DNA of 18,004 nucleotides from Methanomassiliicoccales archaeon (GCA_027365715.1 DAHXLZ010000142.1:1-18004); one strand, 5' to 3'; numbered from the stretch's first letter, positions 1 to 8,083 are shown. Program-made: numbers and translations. Notes: generated by a model from the letters alone, not told the origin.

Positions 1-2
1 TG

Positions 3-518
3 AAACGCAAAGTGATTATGAAAATAGTTTACGTTACGCTTGGCGCTCTGATACTGTTCGGCTTATTCGGCAGGATAATTTTTGCAATTTACGGAATCAC
101 ATTGCCGGCCTTCGAAATTGCAGGCGGAATACTCCTGTTCAATACGTCATTTTCGATGATCCAGGGCGAGAATCCAAGATCCAAAGCTACCAGGGAGGAT
201 GCGGATGAGGCTCTCGCCAGGGAATCGGTTGGAATCGTGCCGCTTGGTATACCGCTATTTGCCGGCCCAGGCTCCATAACAACTGTGATAATATTCTTCG
301 GAGAGGCAAAAGGTGTAACTGATGAAACATTCGTTGTTTTATCAATTCTCATTACCGTCTTAATTTCATATGTCGCTCTTCTGTATTCGGGTCCTCTTTT
401 CAACCGTATGGGCAGAATGGGTGCGATGGCCTTTTCAAGAATTGAAGGGATATTGCTCTCAGCGCTCGCAATCCAGTTCATAATTACCGGGATTGTTGCA
501 ATATCACACACCATTTGA
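3..518 (+). CDS. MarC family integral membrane protein, 5' end cut by the window
   Basis: This is a multi-pass membrane protein of the MarC/UPF0056 family, whose transported substrate is not settled. The reading frame is open to the first base of the window. The first residues seen (KRKVIMKIVYVTLGAL) match the segment that follows the first membrane helix in this family, so the true start lies upstream. The GTG at 12 and ATG at 18 are internal codons. About 171 residues are present against the usual 200 or so. The visible part keeps the family's hallmark 'GITLPAFEIAGGILLF' helix, a basic 'NPRSK' loop, a glycine/proline-rich 'PLGIPLFAGPGSITTVI' segment and two further hydrophobic helices. The protein ends at TGA 516-518. 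The next gene starts about 70 bases on and seems to have its own promoter. Family assignment is firm; the role is unknown. Confidence 0.85.
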   Translation, partial: KRKVIMKIVYVTLGALILFGLFGRIIFAIYGITLPAFEIAGGILLFNTSFSMIQGENPRSKATREDADEALARESVGIVPLGIPLFAGPGSITTVIIFFGEAKGVTDETFVVLSILITVLISYVALLYSGPLFNRMGRMGAMAFSRIEGILLSALAIQFIITGIVAISHTI

Positions 519-540
519 CAAGCGGGTCACTGGTGAAGCT

Positions 541-549
541 TTTAGATAC
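541..549 (+). promoter_or_regulatory. Probable TATA box of the MFS gene
   Basis: The AT-rich stretch TTTTAGATA lies in the spacer between the MarC gene and the MFS gene. A start site about 26 bases downstream would fall near 571. That gives a short leader holding the Shine-Dalgarno sequence at 579-584 ahead of the ATG at 590. Called by eye. Confidence 0.4.
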
Positions 550-578
550 CACTTCCTGCTTTCCGCTCCCGGCCGGAT

Positions 579-584
579 GGAGGA
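579..584 (+). promoter_or_regulatory. Shine-Dalgarno GGAGGA that fixes the MFS start at 590
   Basis: GGAGGA lies five bases before ATG 590 and is the clearest ribosome binding site in the window. It favours ATG 590 over the in-frame TTG at 515, which overlaps the MarC stop codon. Confidence 0.75.
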
Positions 585-589
585 ATCAG

Positions 590-1843
590 ATGAAGACAGC
601 ATTAAAGGAAGAGCTGCTGACAGGCAATTCGGGCCTCTGGTCAATCGGGATTGCCGTCATGATCCGGTCAATCGGATTCGGTGCAACATGGCCATTCATG
701 GCAATTTTCTTTAACAGGATACTGCACGTTCCGATTTATGAAGTCGGGCTGGTCTTTGCCGCACTTGGAATCTCCGGTACATTCTTTCAGATATTCGGCG
801 GTTATCTCTCGGACTTCAGAGGGAGGCGTTTCGTTCTTCTGCTGGGCAGCTCTATCGGGATTGTCATATACGCGGGAATGACACTCCTGCTCGCTCATGG
901 AACCGCCGTCCTGCCTCTCATCGTGCTCTTTATTCTCACTTCGCTTTCCGGCTCGCTGATTATGCCTGCATCTAACGCGCTTGTAGTCGACCTGACAGCT
1001 CCCGAAGAGAGGACCAGGGCTTATTCAATTTTCAGGATATTGTCAAATGTGGGCTGGGCAGTCGGGCCACTGGTCGGCTCAATTCTTTTCAATTATGGTG
1101 TGATGTGGATATTTTTACTCGTGGTGCTTACGCTCATTTTCCAGTTTAGCATAATTTACTTTTTTGTGACCGACAGAAGGGCAAATTCAAGAAAAACAGC
1201 CGGTGGAATTCGCTCCCGTTTTTCCGGCATGATTGTATTCGACAGAACGCTCGCAATATTCAGCGCAGGTACGTTTCTTCTGATGGTGCTCTCCTCACAA
1301 TTCTCAGTTACCCTGCCCGCATACCTGGTGACCAAAGCTTCCGTGCTTTCAAATCAGCTGGGTTATATTTATACAGTCAACGGGGTGGTTGTTGTCCTCG
1401 GACAGTTTCCGATGACCGCTGCCGTTCGAAGATTTAAGGATGAAAGTGTCGTGTTGCTTGGCACCCTGTTCTACATTCTGGGATATTTTCTTGTCGCGTT
1501 TTCAAACGGCATATTTCAGCTTATGCTGGACATGGTGCTGATAACAACCGGGGAAAATCTCACGACGCCGGGCATTAACAGCATGGTTTCCAAGCTCTCA
1601 CCTGGCGACAGAGTGGGCAGGTATATGGCATTTAACGGTGTGGCAAATTCGTCCGGGAGAGTAATGGGTACCACTGCCGGATCAATATTGCTCTTTATAT
1701 TCTCATACAACGGCATAATGGTCTGGTCGGTCCTCGACATGTTCGGTCTGTTTTCCATGCTGATAATGATTTACCTCGGCATTACCAGAAAGAGAGGGGA
1801 CTGGCAGGAAGTCTCAACCGCCATCACTGTCTCAGGGCGGTGA
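590..1843 (+). CDS. Major facilitator superfamily transporter, multidrug-efflux type
   Basis: This is a cytoplasmic-membrane secondary transporter of about 417 residues, the normal size for a 12-helix MFS protein. It carries the MFS motif A loop between helices 2 and 3, GGYLSDFRGRR (residues 70-80 from the start used here). The following 'LTAPEERTRAYSIFR' region and 'NVGWAVGPLVGS' resemble motif C of drug:H+ antiporters, which suggests efflux, but the substrate cannot be read from the sequence. A central loop rich in Arg/Lys/Ser (DRRANSRKTAGGIRSR) separates the two six-helix halves. The start at ATG 590 is preceded by a strong GGAGGA and removes a 25-residue hydrophilic extension that would begin at a TTG overlapping the MarC stop. 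It ends 40 bases before purS. MFS membership is very likely; the specificity is a guess. Confidence 0.88.
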   Translation: MKTALKEELLTGNSGLWSIGIAVMIRSIGFGATWPFMAIFFNRILHVPIYEVGLVFAALGISGTFFQIFGGYLSDFRGRRFVLLLGSSIGIVIYAGMTLLLAHGTAVLPLIVLFILTSLSGSLIMPASNALVVDLTAPEERTRAYSIFRILSNVGWAVGPLVGSILFNYGVMWIFLLVVLTLIFQFSIIYFFVTDRRANSRKTAGGIRSRFSGMIVFDRTLAIFSAGTFLLMVLSSQFSVTLPAYLVTKASVLSNQLGYIYTVNGVVVVLGQFPMTAAVRRFKDESVVLLGTLFYILGYFLVAFSNGIFQLMLDMVLITTGENLTTPGINSMVSKLSPGDRVGRYMAFNGVANSSGRVMGTTAGSILLFIFSYNGIMVWSVLDMFGLFSMLIMIYLGITRKRGDWQEVSTAITVSGR

Positions 1844-1844
1844 G

Positions 1845-1854
1845 ATTAAAATAA
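1845..1854 (+). promoter_or_regulatory. Probable TATA box of the purSLQ operon
   Basis: ATTAAAATAA overlaps the very end of the MFS gene's 3' flank. Twenty-six bases downstream of its centre is about 1876, a few bases before the TTG start of purS at 1884. The operon mRNA would then have almost no leader, and no convincing Shine-Dalgarno is seen there. Confidence 0.45.
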
Positions 1855-1883
1855 GAATTGGTATTCGTAGTCTGGGAATTAAT

Positions 1884-2129
1884 TTGCCTGTATATGAAAT
1901 TAAAATATCGCTCAAGGAAGGGATAGTCGACCCGGAAGGGGAAAATACGAAAAAGACGCTGGAACTCCTTGGTTTCCAAAATGTGACACATGTTTCATCT
2001 TACAAACTTTATTCAATATCCCTTGAAGGAGGGACCGACAGCGCTGAGAGGGAGATTGAAGACATGTGCAGAAAACTTCTTGCGAACCCTGCAATACACA
2101 GATACAGTTACAGAAAGGTGAGTGACTGA
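1884..2129 (+). CDS. purS: Phosphoribosylformylglycinamidine synthase subunit PurS
   Basis: PurS is the small dimeric subunit that joins PurL and PurQ in the FGAM synthase complex of purine biosynthesis. The 81-residue length is normal for the family. The N-terminus PVYEIKISLKEGIVDPEGE fits the conserved PurS strand and 'DPxG' turn. The following segment (TKKTLELLGFQNVTHVSSYKLYSI) matches the helix and second strand. The start codon is TTG at 1884, chosen because the conserved sequence begins at once and no upstream ATG/GTG fits. It heads a three-gene operon, and its stop overlaps the possible GTG start of purL by 8 bases, which suggests coupled translation. Confidence 0.92.
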   Translation: MPVYEIKISLKEGIVDPEGENTKKTLELLGFQNVTHVSSYKLYSISLEGGTDSAEREIEDMCRKLLANPAIHRYSYRKVSD

Positions 2130-4476
2130 TACTTCTTCGGACGGAATGCCAATGACTGATGATTATTTCGAACCTTCTGAAGCACCTGATGTATGGACTG
2201 TCAAAATCAGGAATGCAGATGAGGCGGCGCTCGCTGACATAGACCGGATAATGGGACTCGGAATGAGTCAGGTTGAGATTATCGCTGTCAGAGAGTATTT
2301 TGAAAAGAAGGGGAGAGATGCCACAGATATCGAACTTCAGTCAGTAGCGCAGGCCTGGAGCGAACACTGCAGCTACAAGACATCAAAACCCGTCCTGCGC
2401 CGTTTTCTTTTCCCCCTGTCCGGCAGGGCATATGCAATCGGTGATGCAGGTGTCATGGAATTCGATGCAAAGCATGTCTATTCCCTGAAGATGGAGAGTC
2501 ACAACCATCCAAGTGCTATAGAGCCGTACGGCGGCGCCGGGACAGGAATCGGCGGCATCGTGAGGGACATACTGTGCATGGGGACCAGGCCAACTGCCCT
2601 GGTTGACCCAATTTTCTTCGGTCACCTGGATGCCGACGCCTCTTCCCTTCCGTCTGGAACAAAACATCCGAAATATCTCTTTTCCGGCGTTGTAGCGGGG
2701 ATAAGGGATTATGGTAACAGGATAGGTGTCCCGACTGTTGCCGGAGGCGTTTGGTTTGACAGCAGTTACAATGCAAGCTGTCTGGTCAACGCCGGCTGCC
2801 TTGGTTTTGGCACAAAGAGAAACATTGTGAAAAATAGTTTCACGGATGAGGGGGATATACTGGTTCTGGCAGGCGGTCTTACTGGCAGGGACGGAATACA
2901 CGGTGTTAATTTTGCTTCGAGAATACTGACAGGACAATCTCATGAGGATGACAGGGGTGCCGTTCAGCTTGGCGACCCGATTACAAAGGAACCGCTCATA
3001 CATGCGGTAATGGAACTGGTCGAAGAGGGTAAAATAAAGTCTATGAAGGACCTTGGTGGCGGTGGGCTTTCGGCTGTTGTCGGAGAAATGTCGCATTCGG
3101 GGTCCCTTTCAGCCGAGATAGACATAGGCGCCGTGCATTTGAGGGAACGGGGCATGAAACCCTGGGAAATATGGGTTTCGGAATCTCAGGAAAGGATGCT
3201 GATTTCAGTCAATTCAAAGGACCTGGAACACGTACTCTCTGTGTTCAATTTCTGGGACGTTTACGCATCAAAGATAGGCGTTGTCCGGAAAGGCAGCAAC
3301 GTAATAGTAAAACAGGGCGGAAAAACCATACTTGATCTCGATACCGGATTTGCAGTAAAAGCACCGGATTGCAGCAGAAGCATGAAGAGGAGATCGGACA
3401 GAGGGCGTTCAGGCAAACCGGTTGATATCGGTGTGAACCTGTCCGAAGCCGTCGACCGTATACTCCCTGATATAAATGTGTCAAGCCGCGACTGGGTGGT
3501 GCACATGTATGATTATGAAGTCGGCGGGAAAACGGCTGTCAAACCGCTCCATGGCATTCCGGGCTTCCAGTCACACGGCGACGCCTCTGTCATCAGGCCA
3601 CTCACTGGCAGCTGGAAGGGGCTTGCTGTTTCTGTTTCAGCACAACCCTGGATTGCATCAGCAGACCCGTATCAGGGCTCTCTTCATGCAGTTGACGAAC
3701 TGTGCAGAAACCTCGTCGCTGTTGGAGCAAAGCCGGACTCTCTTACCAACTGTCTCAACTTCGGTAATCCTGAAAAACCCGATATAATGTGGGAATTTTA
3801 CGAATCTGTAAGAGGGCTCGCGGAAGCCGCGGGCGCTCTTGGACTCACCGTGCCCTCCGGTAACGTCAGCTTCTATAATGACGGCGAAGCCGGACCAGTA
3901 ATGCCAACTGTCTCACTCATGGGTGTCGGCATCATAAGTGATATGCGCAAAGCGGTCACTTCAGACTTTAAGAGAGAAGGCTCTTTGCTGTATCTCATCG
4001 GTGGAAAGGACAACAGGCTGGGGTGTTCAGAATTCGCACGCATATTCGATACCGGGGATACGCTTTTCCCGCCTGTTGACCTGAATCGTTCTTCATCTCT
4101 GTGCAGTGCGATTACTGATTTGGCCTGCGATGGTGTCTTTCTGTCGTGCCACGATATTTCGCAGGGCGGATTATTCACTTCAGCCGCTGAAATGGCCTTC
4201 GGCGGCAACACAGGTGCGGTGATTGATGCCGATGTGCTTGGAACGGGCTCTCTCGTCTCCCGGCTCTTCTCCGAGGCACCAACAAGGTGGCTCGCTGAAG
4301 TTTCATATGATAAACAGGAGAAACTCATGGAGAGACTCGGGGGCGATGCGACCCTTGTAGGAACAACCGGTGGCAGGAGCATCAGGGTTTTAAATGAAGG
4401 AAAAGCCGTGTACGGGGAGTCGGTTGACGCTCTCAGAAGAAAGTGGCAATCCCCCTTATGGGACAGGATGGGCTGA
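2122..4476 (+). CDS. purL: Phosphoribosylformylglycinamidine synthase subunit PurL
   Basis: PurL is the ATP-dependent synthetase subunit that converts FGAR to FGAM with ammonia from PurQ, in the cytoplasm. The 784 residues are of the small (non-fused) PurL class, at its long end. Seen directly: WSEHCSYKTSKP at residues 79-90 with the expected catalytic His82; the nucleotide/metal motif ESHNHPSAIEPYGGAGTGIG at 125-144; and the second-half motif NCLNFGNPEKP starting at 543, followed by 'PSGNVSFYND'. The frame is intact throughout. The start is uncertain. GTG 2122 overlaps purS by 8 bases, but AAGGTGA abuts it with no spacer. ATG 2146 or ATG 2152 would trim 8 or 10 poorly conserved residues, and GGACGGA at 2139-2145 is well placed for 2152. 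purQ follows 3 bases after the stop. Confidence 0.95.
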   Translation: MTDTSSDGMPMTDDYFEPSEAPDVWTVKIRNADEAALADIDRIMGLGMSQVEIIAVREYFEKKGRDATDIELQSVAQAWSEHCSYKTSKPVLRRFLFPLSGRAYAIGDAGVMEFDAKHVYSLKMESHNHPSAIEPYGGAGTGIGGIVRDILCMGTRPTALVDPIFFGHLDADASSLPSGTKHPKYLFSGVVAGIRDYGNRIGVPTVAGGVWFDSSYNASCLVNAGCLGFGTKRNIVKNSFTDEGDILVLAGGLTGRDGIHGVNFASRILTGQSHEDDRGAVQLGDPITKEPLIHAVMELVEEGKIKSMKDLGGGGLSAVVGEMSHSGSLSAEIDIGAVHLRERGMKPWEIWVSESQERMLISVNSKDLEHVLSVFNFWDVYASKIGVVRKGSNVIVKQGGKTILDLDTGFAVKAPDCSRSMKRRSDRGRSGKPVDIGVNLSEAVDRILPDINVSSRDWVVHMYDYEVGGKTAVKPLHGIPGFQSHGDASVIRPLTGSWKGLAVSVSAQPWIASADPYQGSLHAVDELCRNLVAVGAKPDSLTNCLNFGNPEKPDIMWEFYESVRGLAEAAGALGLTVPSGNVSFYNDGEAGPVMPTVSLMGVGIISDMRKAVTSDFKREGSLLYLIGGKDNRLGCSEFARIFDTGDTLFPPVDLNRSSSLCSAITDLACDGVFLSCHDISQGGLFTSAAEMAFGGNTGAVIDADVLGTGSLVSRLFSEAPTRWLAEVSYDKQEKLMERLGGDATLVGTTGGRSIRVLNEGKAVYGESVDALRRKWQSPLWDRMG

Positions 4477-4479
4477 GCA

Positions 4480-5316
4480 ATGAAGCGGAACGAGATTACT
4501 GTTGCTGTTCTGAGAATCGAGGGTACAAACATGGAGGATGAGGCCGCCGCCGCCTTCAGCGCTTCCGGTGCCATGGTCGAGAAGATACACCTGAAACAGC
4601 TGGAAGGAAGGTGCCAGCAGTCAAAACGAAGGTCACTTGAGGATTTTGACATGATAGTTATACCCGGTGGCTTCTCAGCCGGAGATTATGTCCGTGCAGG
4701 TGCAATATTTGCTTCAAGGATCAAGGCATCTGTCGGCAAGGAGCTGCTTTCATTCGTCGATGAGGGAAAACCCGTACTCGGTATATGCAACGGTTTTCAG
4801 GTTCTTGTAGAACTCGGCATACTCCCTTCGGGCGGTGAAAAAGGCGAACTGCTCCCAAGAGCGGCGCTCGCAACAAACATATCGTGCAGATATGAGTGCA
4901 GGCCGGCATTTCTTAAAAACGTGAACAGGGGGCACTGCATCTTCACCTCCCTGATACCGGCGGGCACAATACTCTCTGTGCCGACCGCTCACGGGGAAGG
5001 AAAGATGACGTTCCCTCCATCACGATCGGACGAATGGGTCAGAAAGCTGGAAGAGTTCGATGAAATAGTCTTCCGCTATGTGGATGACCATGGGGAGTAT
5101 GCCGGATACCCCTGGAATCCAAATGGCAGTGTTCACAACATAGCGGGCGTGACGGATGAAACGGGTTTTGTTCTCGGCATGATGCCGCATCCTGAACGAA
5201 CCTACTGGCGCTATCTGCACACAGACTGGACCAGGGGCGACAGTTCACCCGAATCACATGGCGACGGCCGACTCATCGTCGAGTCGGCCCTCAGTTATCT
5301 GGAATCACACTTTTGA
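4480..5316 (+). CDS. purQ: Phosphoribosylformylglycinamidine synthase subunit PurQ (glutaminase)
   Basis: PurQ is the class I glutamine amidotransferase subunit that hydrolyses glutamine and passes ammonia to PurL. The nucleophile elbow VLGICNGFQ places Cys103. The other two triad members lie in GMMPHPER as His237 and Glu239. An early 'IPGGFSAGDY' (61-70) is the oxyanion-region motif of PurQ. At 278 residues it is longer than the roughly 225 of typical bacterial PurQ. Extra length lies in the middle (about 150-215, including 'HGEGKMTF' and 'GEYAGYPWNPNGS') and in the tail after the triad. ATG 4480 follows the purL stop by 3 bases, as in a translationally coupled operon. It converges with the riboflavin kinase gene, leaving only 2 bases between the stop codons. 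Confidence 0.95.
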   Translation: MKRNEITVAVLRIEGTNMEDEAAAAFSASGAMVEKIHLKQLEGRCQQSKRRSLEDFDMIVIPGGFSAGDYVRAGAIFASRIKASVGKELLSFVDEGKPVLGICNGFQVLVELGILPSGGEKGELLPRAALATNISCRYECRPAFLKNVNRGHCIFTSLIPAGTILSVPTAHGEGKMTFPPSRSDEWVRKLEEFDEIVFRYVDDHGEYAGYPWNPNGSVHNIAGVTDETGFVLGMMPHPERTYWRYLHTDWTRGDSSPESHGDGRLIVESALSYLESHF

Positions 5317-5318
5317 AC

Positions 5319-5978
5319 TCAGCCTGTGTCCACATCAATCTCCACGACGTCACCATCGCTGAGATTCTGCACAGAACGAAGATGTTCCTTTGCTATTATC
5401 TCCATCACATCGGTATAATGGGTGCGGACAGGAAGGATTATTGCACACTCTGTTTCCTGCATTTTCGCAATGAAGCACTTAACATCCCCGAATGTTCTTC
5501 CCTTGCTGACAAACCCCTGTATGGTTATTCCGGCGGAATATGTCAGCCGTTCGAACAGCGGCATGTCGGATGGAGCAACCCGTACATTCAGCGTCCCTTC
5601 AAACGGCCTGAACAGAAGTCGCTTCCGGAACTGCAGCATGTACTTTTGCTGTGAGATGTAATATTTTCCCTCTCCAAGTCCGCTGAAAACGGTTCCGTGT
5701 ATCTGCAGTTTCTTTGTTGGTTCGAACAGCAGCTTGTATTCAAGATATTCCTTCTTCAGCAGTTCGAGACCTGTTTCAGATATCATCAGTTTCTGACCTT
5801 TTTTACCGATCTGCCTTTCGATGAGACGCTGTTCGGCAAGGCGGAGTATTTCCCTGGATGCCGCCTGCTGGCTGATTCCAACAGATTCACCAAGCCTGCT
5901 GGAAGTTATCTCTGTGAATGTGGTAATCGCGCCCATTATGGCAAGTTGCTTCAGTGTCGAAGTATGGTCACCCTTCAT
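5319..5978 (-). CDS. ribK: CTP-dependent riboflavin kinase with N-terminal winged helix (RbkR type)
   Basis: The enzyme domain phosphorylates riboflavin to FMN, using CTP in characterised archaeal members. Residues 1-70 form a winged-helix DNA-binding unit (TSSRLGESVGISQQAASREILRL is the helix-turn-helix at about 25-47). Residues 88-219 are the kinase: GTVFSGLGEGKYYISQQKY (95-113), 'PFEGTLNVRV' (125-134) with the conserved TLN, and the C-terminal 'LPVRTHYTDVMEIIA' and 'LSDGDVVEIDV'. In many archaea this fusion (RbkR) is also the repressor/activator of riboflavin genes, so both roles are likely here, though no other riboflavin gene is in the window. ATG 5978 is chosen because it sits about 10 bases below a likely transcription start and no Shine-Dalgarno is evident. 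The 219-residue length is normal for the fusion. Confidence 0.93.
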   Translation of the reverse strand: MKGDHTSTLKQLAIMGAITTFTEITSSRLGESVGISQQAASREILRLAEQRLIERQIGKKGQKLMISETGLELLKKEYLEYKLLFEPTKKLQIHGTVFSGLGEGKYYISQQKYMLQFRKRLLFRPFEGTLNVRVAPSDMPLFERLTYSAGITIQGFVSKGRTFGDVKCFIAKMQETECAIILPVRTHYTDVMEIIAKEHLRSVQNLSDGDVVEIDVDTG

Positions 5979-6009
5979 GTTTTAACTCGGCAGCACAGGA
6001 ATTTGTTAA

Positions 6010-6020
6010 GTTAAATATTT
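6010..6020 (-). promoter_or_regulatory. Probable TATA box of ribK with flanking TTTAAC/GTTAAA inverted repeat
   Basis: On the minus strand the stretch AAATATTTAA precedes ATG 5978 by about 35 bases, which predicts transcription starting near 5988 in the 51-base gap after the PIN gene. TTTAAC at 5981-5986 and GTTAAA at 6010-6015 form an inverted repeat around the predicted start site. It could be an operator, but short AT-rich repeats arise easily by chance. Confidence 0.45.
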
Positions 6021-6029
6021 GTGTGGCGG

Positions 6030-6404
6030 TCAAAGCGCTTCATCTGAACGGTAGAAATCAAGCCGCTTTCTTCCCCTGAGCATTATCACTCTGAGTCCAC
6101 CGGAGACGAGTTCTGAAGCGAGGCGCATGTCGTTGGTTACAACTGCGAATGAAGCTGTTTTTCGTGCAGCTTCTACCACCGCATCGTCGCCTTTCGCCGA
6201 TGAGGCAACGGTTCTGTACCTCGCGCTCAGACTGAGTGCCATTTTCGCCTCTTTCTTATCGATGCGGGCAAGTTCCTCAAGAACCGCGGTAGGAAGTATC
6301 ACAGAATGCGTACCAATCAGACCGTCAAGTTCTCTGTCAAGGTTGATTCCATTCTCAAATACGGAAATCAGTGCACTCGTGTCCACTATGACAATCTGCT
6401 CCAT
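6030..6404 (-). CDS. Fcf1/Utp24-like PIN domain ribonuclease of the aIF2 gamma operon
   Basis: This is a single PIN domain of 124 residues, a metal-dependent RNase fold. Acidic active-site candidates are Asp8 (IVIVDTSALI), Glu43 or Glu44 (VLEELARID), Asp73/Asp74 and Asp92 (VVTNDMRLA). They are spaced as in PIN nucleases. The gene starts 3 bases after the aIF2 gamma stop. A PIN protein of the Fcf1 type directly after aIF2 gamma is a known archaeal arrangement, and such proteins are thought to act in rRNA processing. The location argues against a VapC toxin: there is no antitoxin-sized partner, and the neighbours are eS6 and aIF2 gamma. The nuclease fold is very likely; the rRNA role is inferred from context. 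Confidence 0.85.
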   Translation of the reverse strand: MEQIVIVDTSALISVFENGINLDRELDGLIGTHSVILPTAVLEELARIDKKEAKMALSLSARYRTVASSAKGDDAVVEAARKTASFAVVTNDMRLASELVSGGLRVIMLRGRKRLDFYRSDEAL

Positions 6405-6407
6405 GCT

Positions 6408-7640
6408 TCACACTACTATGCCGAAACCAATTAATCTCCACTTTCCTGCAAATTTCCTGGATATTGCAACACGCTGCCTGACTTCAACACACACCGGTAT
6501 CTTGAGGTTGACATCACATGTGTCTTTTCTCGCACTTGTAACGAGTCCAACTGTTGTGGATGTGCCCAGGTTGAGCATCAGCGGCTCGTTTGTCTTGATA
6601 CTCTCGATTTTCTGTTCTTCGGGGCTGCCGACCACTCTCTCCAGGAGGTGTGTTTCCATCGAAAATGACTGTAATACCGGTGGAAGCGTACCGGGCTTTC
6701 CGGCGATCTTCCCTACGAGGCTGTCTGACTTCGTCAGGGAAGGATCCAGTTTTGTTCCCACGGCTATAAGGCCGCCGGGACCCGCAGATTCAAACCTTCT
6801 GCCGCCTGATTGTATCGCCACTACCTTTGAAAATAACGGCTGCCAGCCTGTCTTGCCGCCGCTTTCAGTCCTCTTCCCCGGTGCAATCTCAATTTCATCA
6901 CCGACTGAAAGTTTTCCCTCTGAAATTGTGCCGCCAATCACTCCGCCGTTCAATTCTCCAATGGGTGTTCCAGGCACGTTGATATCGAAGGATCTTGCCA
7001 CATACATCCTGGGTGGTTTTGACAGATCGCGTTTTGGTGTCGGGATCACATTTTCCATGCTCCATGCAAGGTAATCAAGATTTGTCCTGTGATGTGCGCT
7101 GACGGGCACAATCGGTGAATTTTCAGCAACCGTGCCCTTTACGAATTTCGTGATTTCCTGATAGTTCTTCATCGCCTGGTCCTCGGTTACGATGTCTATC
7201 TTGTTCTGGACAATGATGACGTTTTTGACGCCGATGACATCGAGTGCCATCAGGTGTTCTTTGGTCTGGGGCTGCGGGCATTTTTCATTTGCAGCGATAA
7301 TCAGGAGTGCGCCGTCCATTATGGCCGCGCCCGAAAGCATGGTGGCCATCAGTGTCTCATGACCAGGAGAATCCACAAAAGAAATTGATCTCAGATATTT
7401 TACACCGGATTTGCAGTTCAGGTTCGCTTCAAGTGTTGAATAATATTCAGGACCGTCCCCATCTTCACACTTGAATATGGATGAATCGGCATATCCCAGC
7501 TTAATGGAGATGCCACGCTTTATCTCCTCGGAATGCCGATCAGTGGATTCACCGGATAATGCCTTTACAAGGCTGGTCTTCCCATGGTCCACGTGACCAA
7601 CGAGCCCAACGTTGATCTCAGGTTGCCTCGCGACATGCAT
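6408..7640 (-). CDS. eif2g: Translation initiation factor aIF2 subunit gamma
   Basis: This is the GTPase subunit of aIF2, which carries Met-tRNAi to the small ribosomal subunit. The 410 residues are full length. GTPase motifs: GHVDHGKT (15-22), RGIS switch I (42-45), DSPGH (90-94), NKID (146-149) and SAH (181-183). Beta-barrel domains II and III follow from about residue 205, ending '[11 protein letters not shown]'. The zinc-knuckle region at 58-79 keeps only one Cys of each expected CxxC pair (Cys58 and Cys76). ATG 7640 overlaps the eS6 stop by one base, and AAGGAGAG at 7647-7654 inside the end of eS6 is a well-spaced Shine-Dalgarno. It is transcribed with eS6 upstream and the PIN gene downstream. 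Confidence 0.97.
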   Translation of the reverse strand: MHVARQPEINVGLVGHVDHGKTSLVKALSGESTDRHSEEIKRGISIKLGYADSSIFKCEDGDGPEYYSTLEANLNCKSGVKYLRSISFVDSPGHETLMATMLSGAAIMDGALLIIAANEKCPQPQTKEHLMALDVIGVKNVIIVQNKIDIVTEDQAMKNYQEITKFVKGTVAENSPIVPVSAHHRTNLDYLAWSMENVIPTPKRDLSKPPRMYVARSFDINVPGTPIGELNGGVIGGTISEGKLSVGDEIEIAPGKRTESGGKTGWQPLFSKVVAIQSGGRRFESAGPGGLIAVGTKLDPSLTKSDSLVGKIAGKPGTLPPVLQSFSMETHLLERVVGSPEEQKIESIKTNEPLMLNLGTSTTVGLVTSARKDTCDVNLKIPVCVEVRQRVAISRKFAGKWRLIGFGIVV

Positions 7641-8032
7641 TACTTGCTCTCCTTCTTCTGGAAAATCTCTGAAACAGGTGTCGGGCCAAAAGCGGTAATT
7701 TTCAAATTAAGCTGAACTGTTACGGGGGAAACTGTGTTACCTCTTACAGTCCTCCTTTTCCTCACGCCCTTCCTTGCAGGTCTGAAGCCGGCACCGCCGG
7801 AGAGCATCAGTCTTCGCCTCTGCTGTCCAGGCAGGTCGTGCCTCATCAGGAAACCATCTTTGTCGGAACCACCGGTGATTTGCAGTTTGTATCCCGGAAG
7901 TTTGAAGTAAATACCATCCACCACATCCCCGATTTTCTTTCCTATCAGTGCTGATGTCTGTGTTCCTGCTACATCTACCTGATAAGACATACCTGTTTTC
8001 GGATCATTTATGACTGCCTTGAAATCGGCCAT
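7640..8032 (-). CDS. rps6e: Small ribosomal subunit protein eS6
   Basis: This is a structural protein of the archaeal 30S subunit, of about 130 residues, the usual archaeal length. It begins [14 protein letters not shown] and holds the hallmark basic core '[22 protein letters not shown]' split across residues 72-93, then '[10 protein letters not shown]' and 'VQLNLKI'. The start is set at ATG 8032 and not the upstream GTG 8044, because that GTG is itself part of the Shine-Dalgarno AAAGGTG (8042-8048), nine bases before ATG 8032. This start also matches the family's N-terminus. It is the first gene of the eS6/aIF2 gamma/PIN operon, with a probable TATA box 40-50 bases upstream. Confidence 0.96.
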   Translation of the reverse strand: MADFKAVINDPKTGMSYQVDVAGTQTSALIGKKIGDVVDGIYFKLPGYKLQITGGSDKDGFLMRHDLPGQQRRRLMLSGGAGFRPARKGVRKRRTVRGNTVSPVTVQLNLKITAFGPTPVSEIFQKKESK

Positions 8033-8041
8033 TAAACTCTG

Positions 8042-8048
8042 CACCTTT
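8042..8048 (-). promoter_or_regulatory. Shine-Dalgarno AAAGGTG of rps6e
   Basis: AAAGGTG on the minus strand lies nine bases before ATG 8032 and pairs well with the archaeal 16S 3' end. It absorbs the in-frame GTG at 8044 and so decides the start. Confidence 0.65.
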
Positions 8049-8071
8049 CATCGCATCAAATTGCACGGTGA

Positions 8072-8083
8072 CTTATACTTTTC
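8072..8083 (-). promoter_or_regulatory. Probable BRE/TATA of the rps6e-aIF2 gamma-PIN operon
   Basis: On the minus strand a purine-rich GAAAAG precedes TATAAG. A start about 26 bases downstream, near 8050, would yield a leader of 18 or so bases carrying the Shine-Dalgarno at 8042-8048. It lies in the 120-base gap after the permease gene. Confidence 0.5.

Noticed and set aside
515..589. TTG at 515 overlapping the MarC stop as an alternative MFS start (TTGA overlap)
   Set aside because: It would add 25 hydrophilic, non-family residues before the first helix, while ATG 590 has a strong GGAGGA five bases upstream and a TATA-like element in the gap.
2383..4652. Long minus-strand open frames of 237 and 259 codons (2383-3096 and 3873-4652)
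   Set aside because: Both are antisense to intact purL/purQ coding sequence and show no recognisable domain.
6030..6404. VapC-type toxin reading of the PIN protein
   Set aside because: There is no antitoxin-like partner, and the gene is fixed 3 bases behind aIF2 gamma in a conserved translation operon.
6127..7074. Plus-strand open frame of 315 codons
   Set aside because: It lies antisense to aIF2 gamma and the PIN gene, whose protein motifs are unmistakable. The opposite frame shows only low-complexity Ser/Pro/Thr composition.
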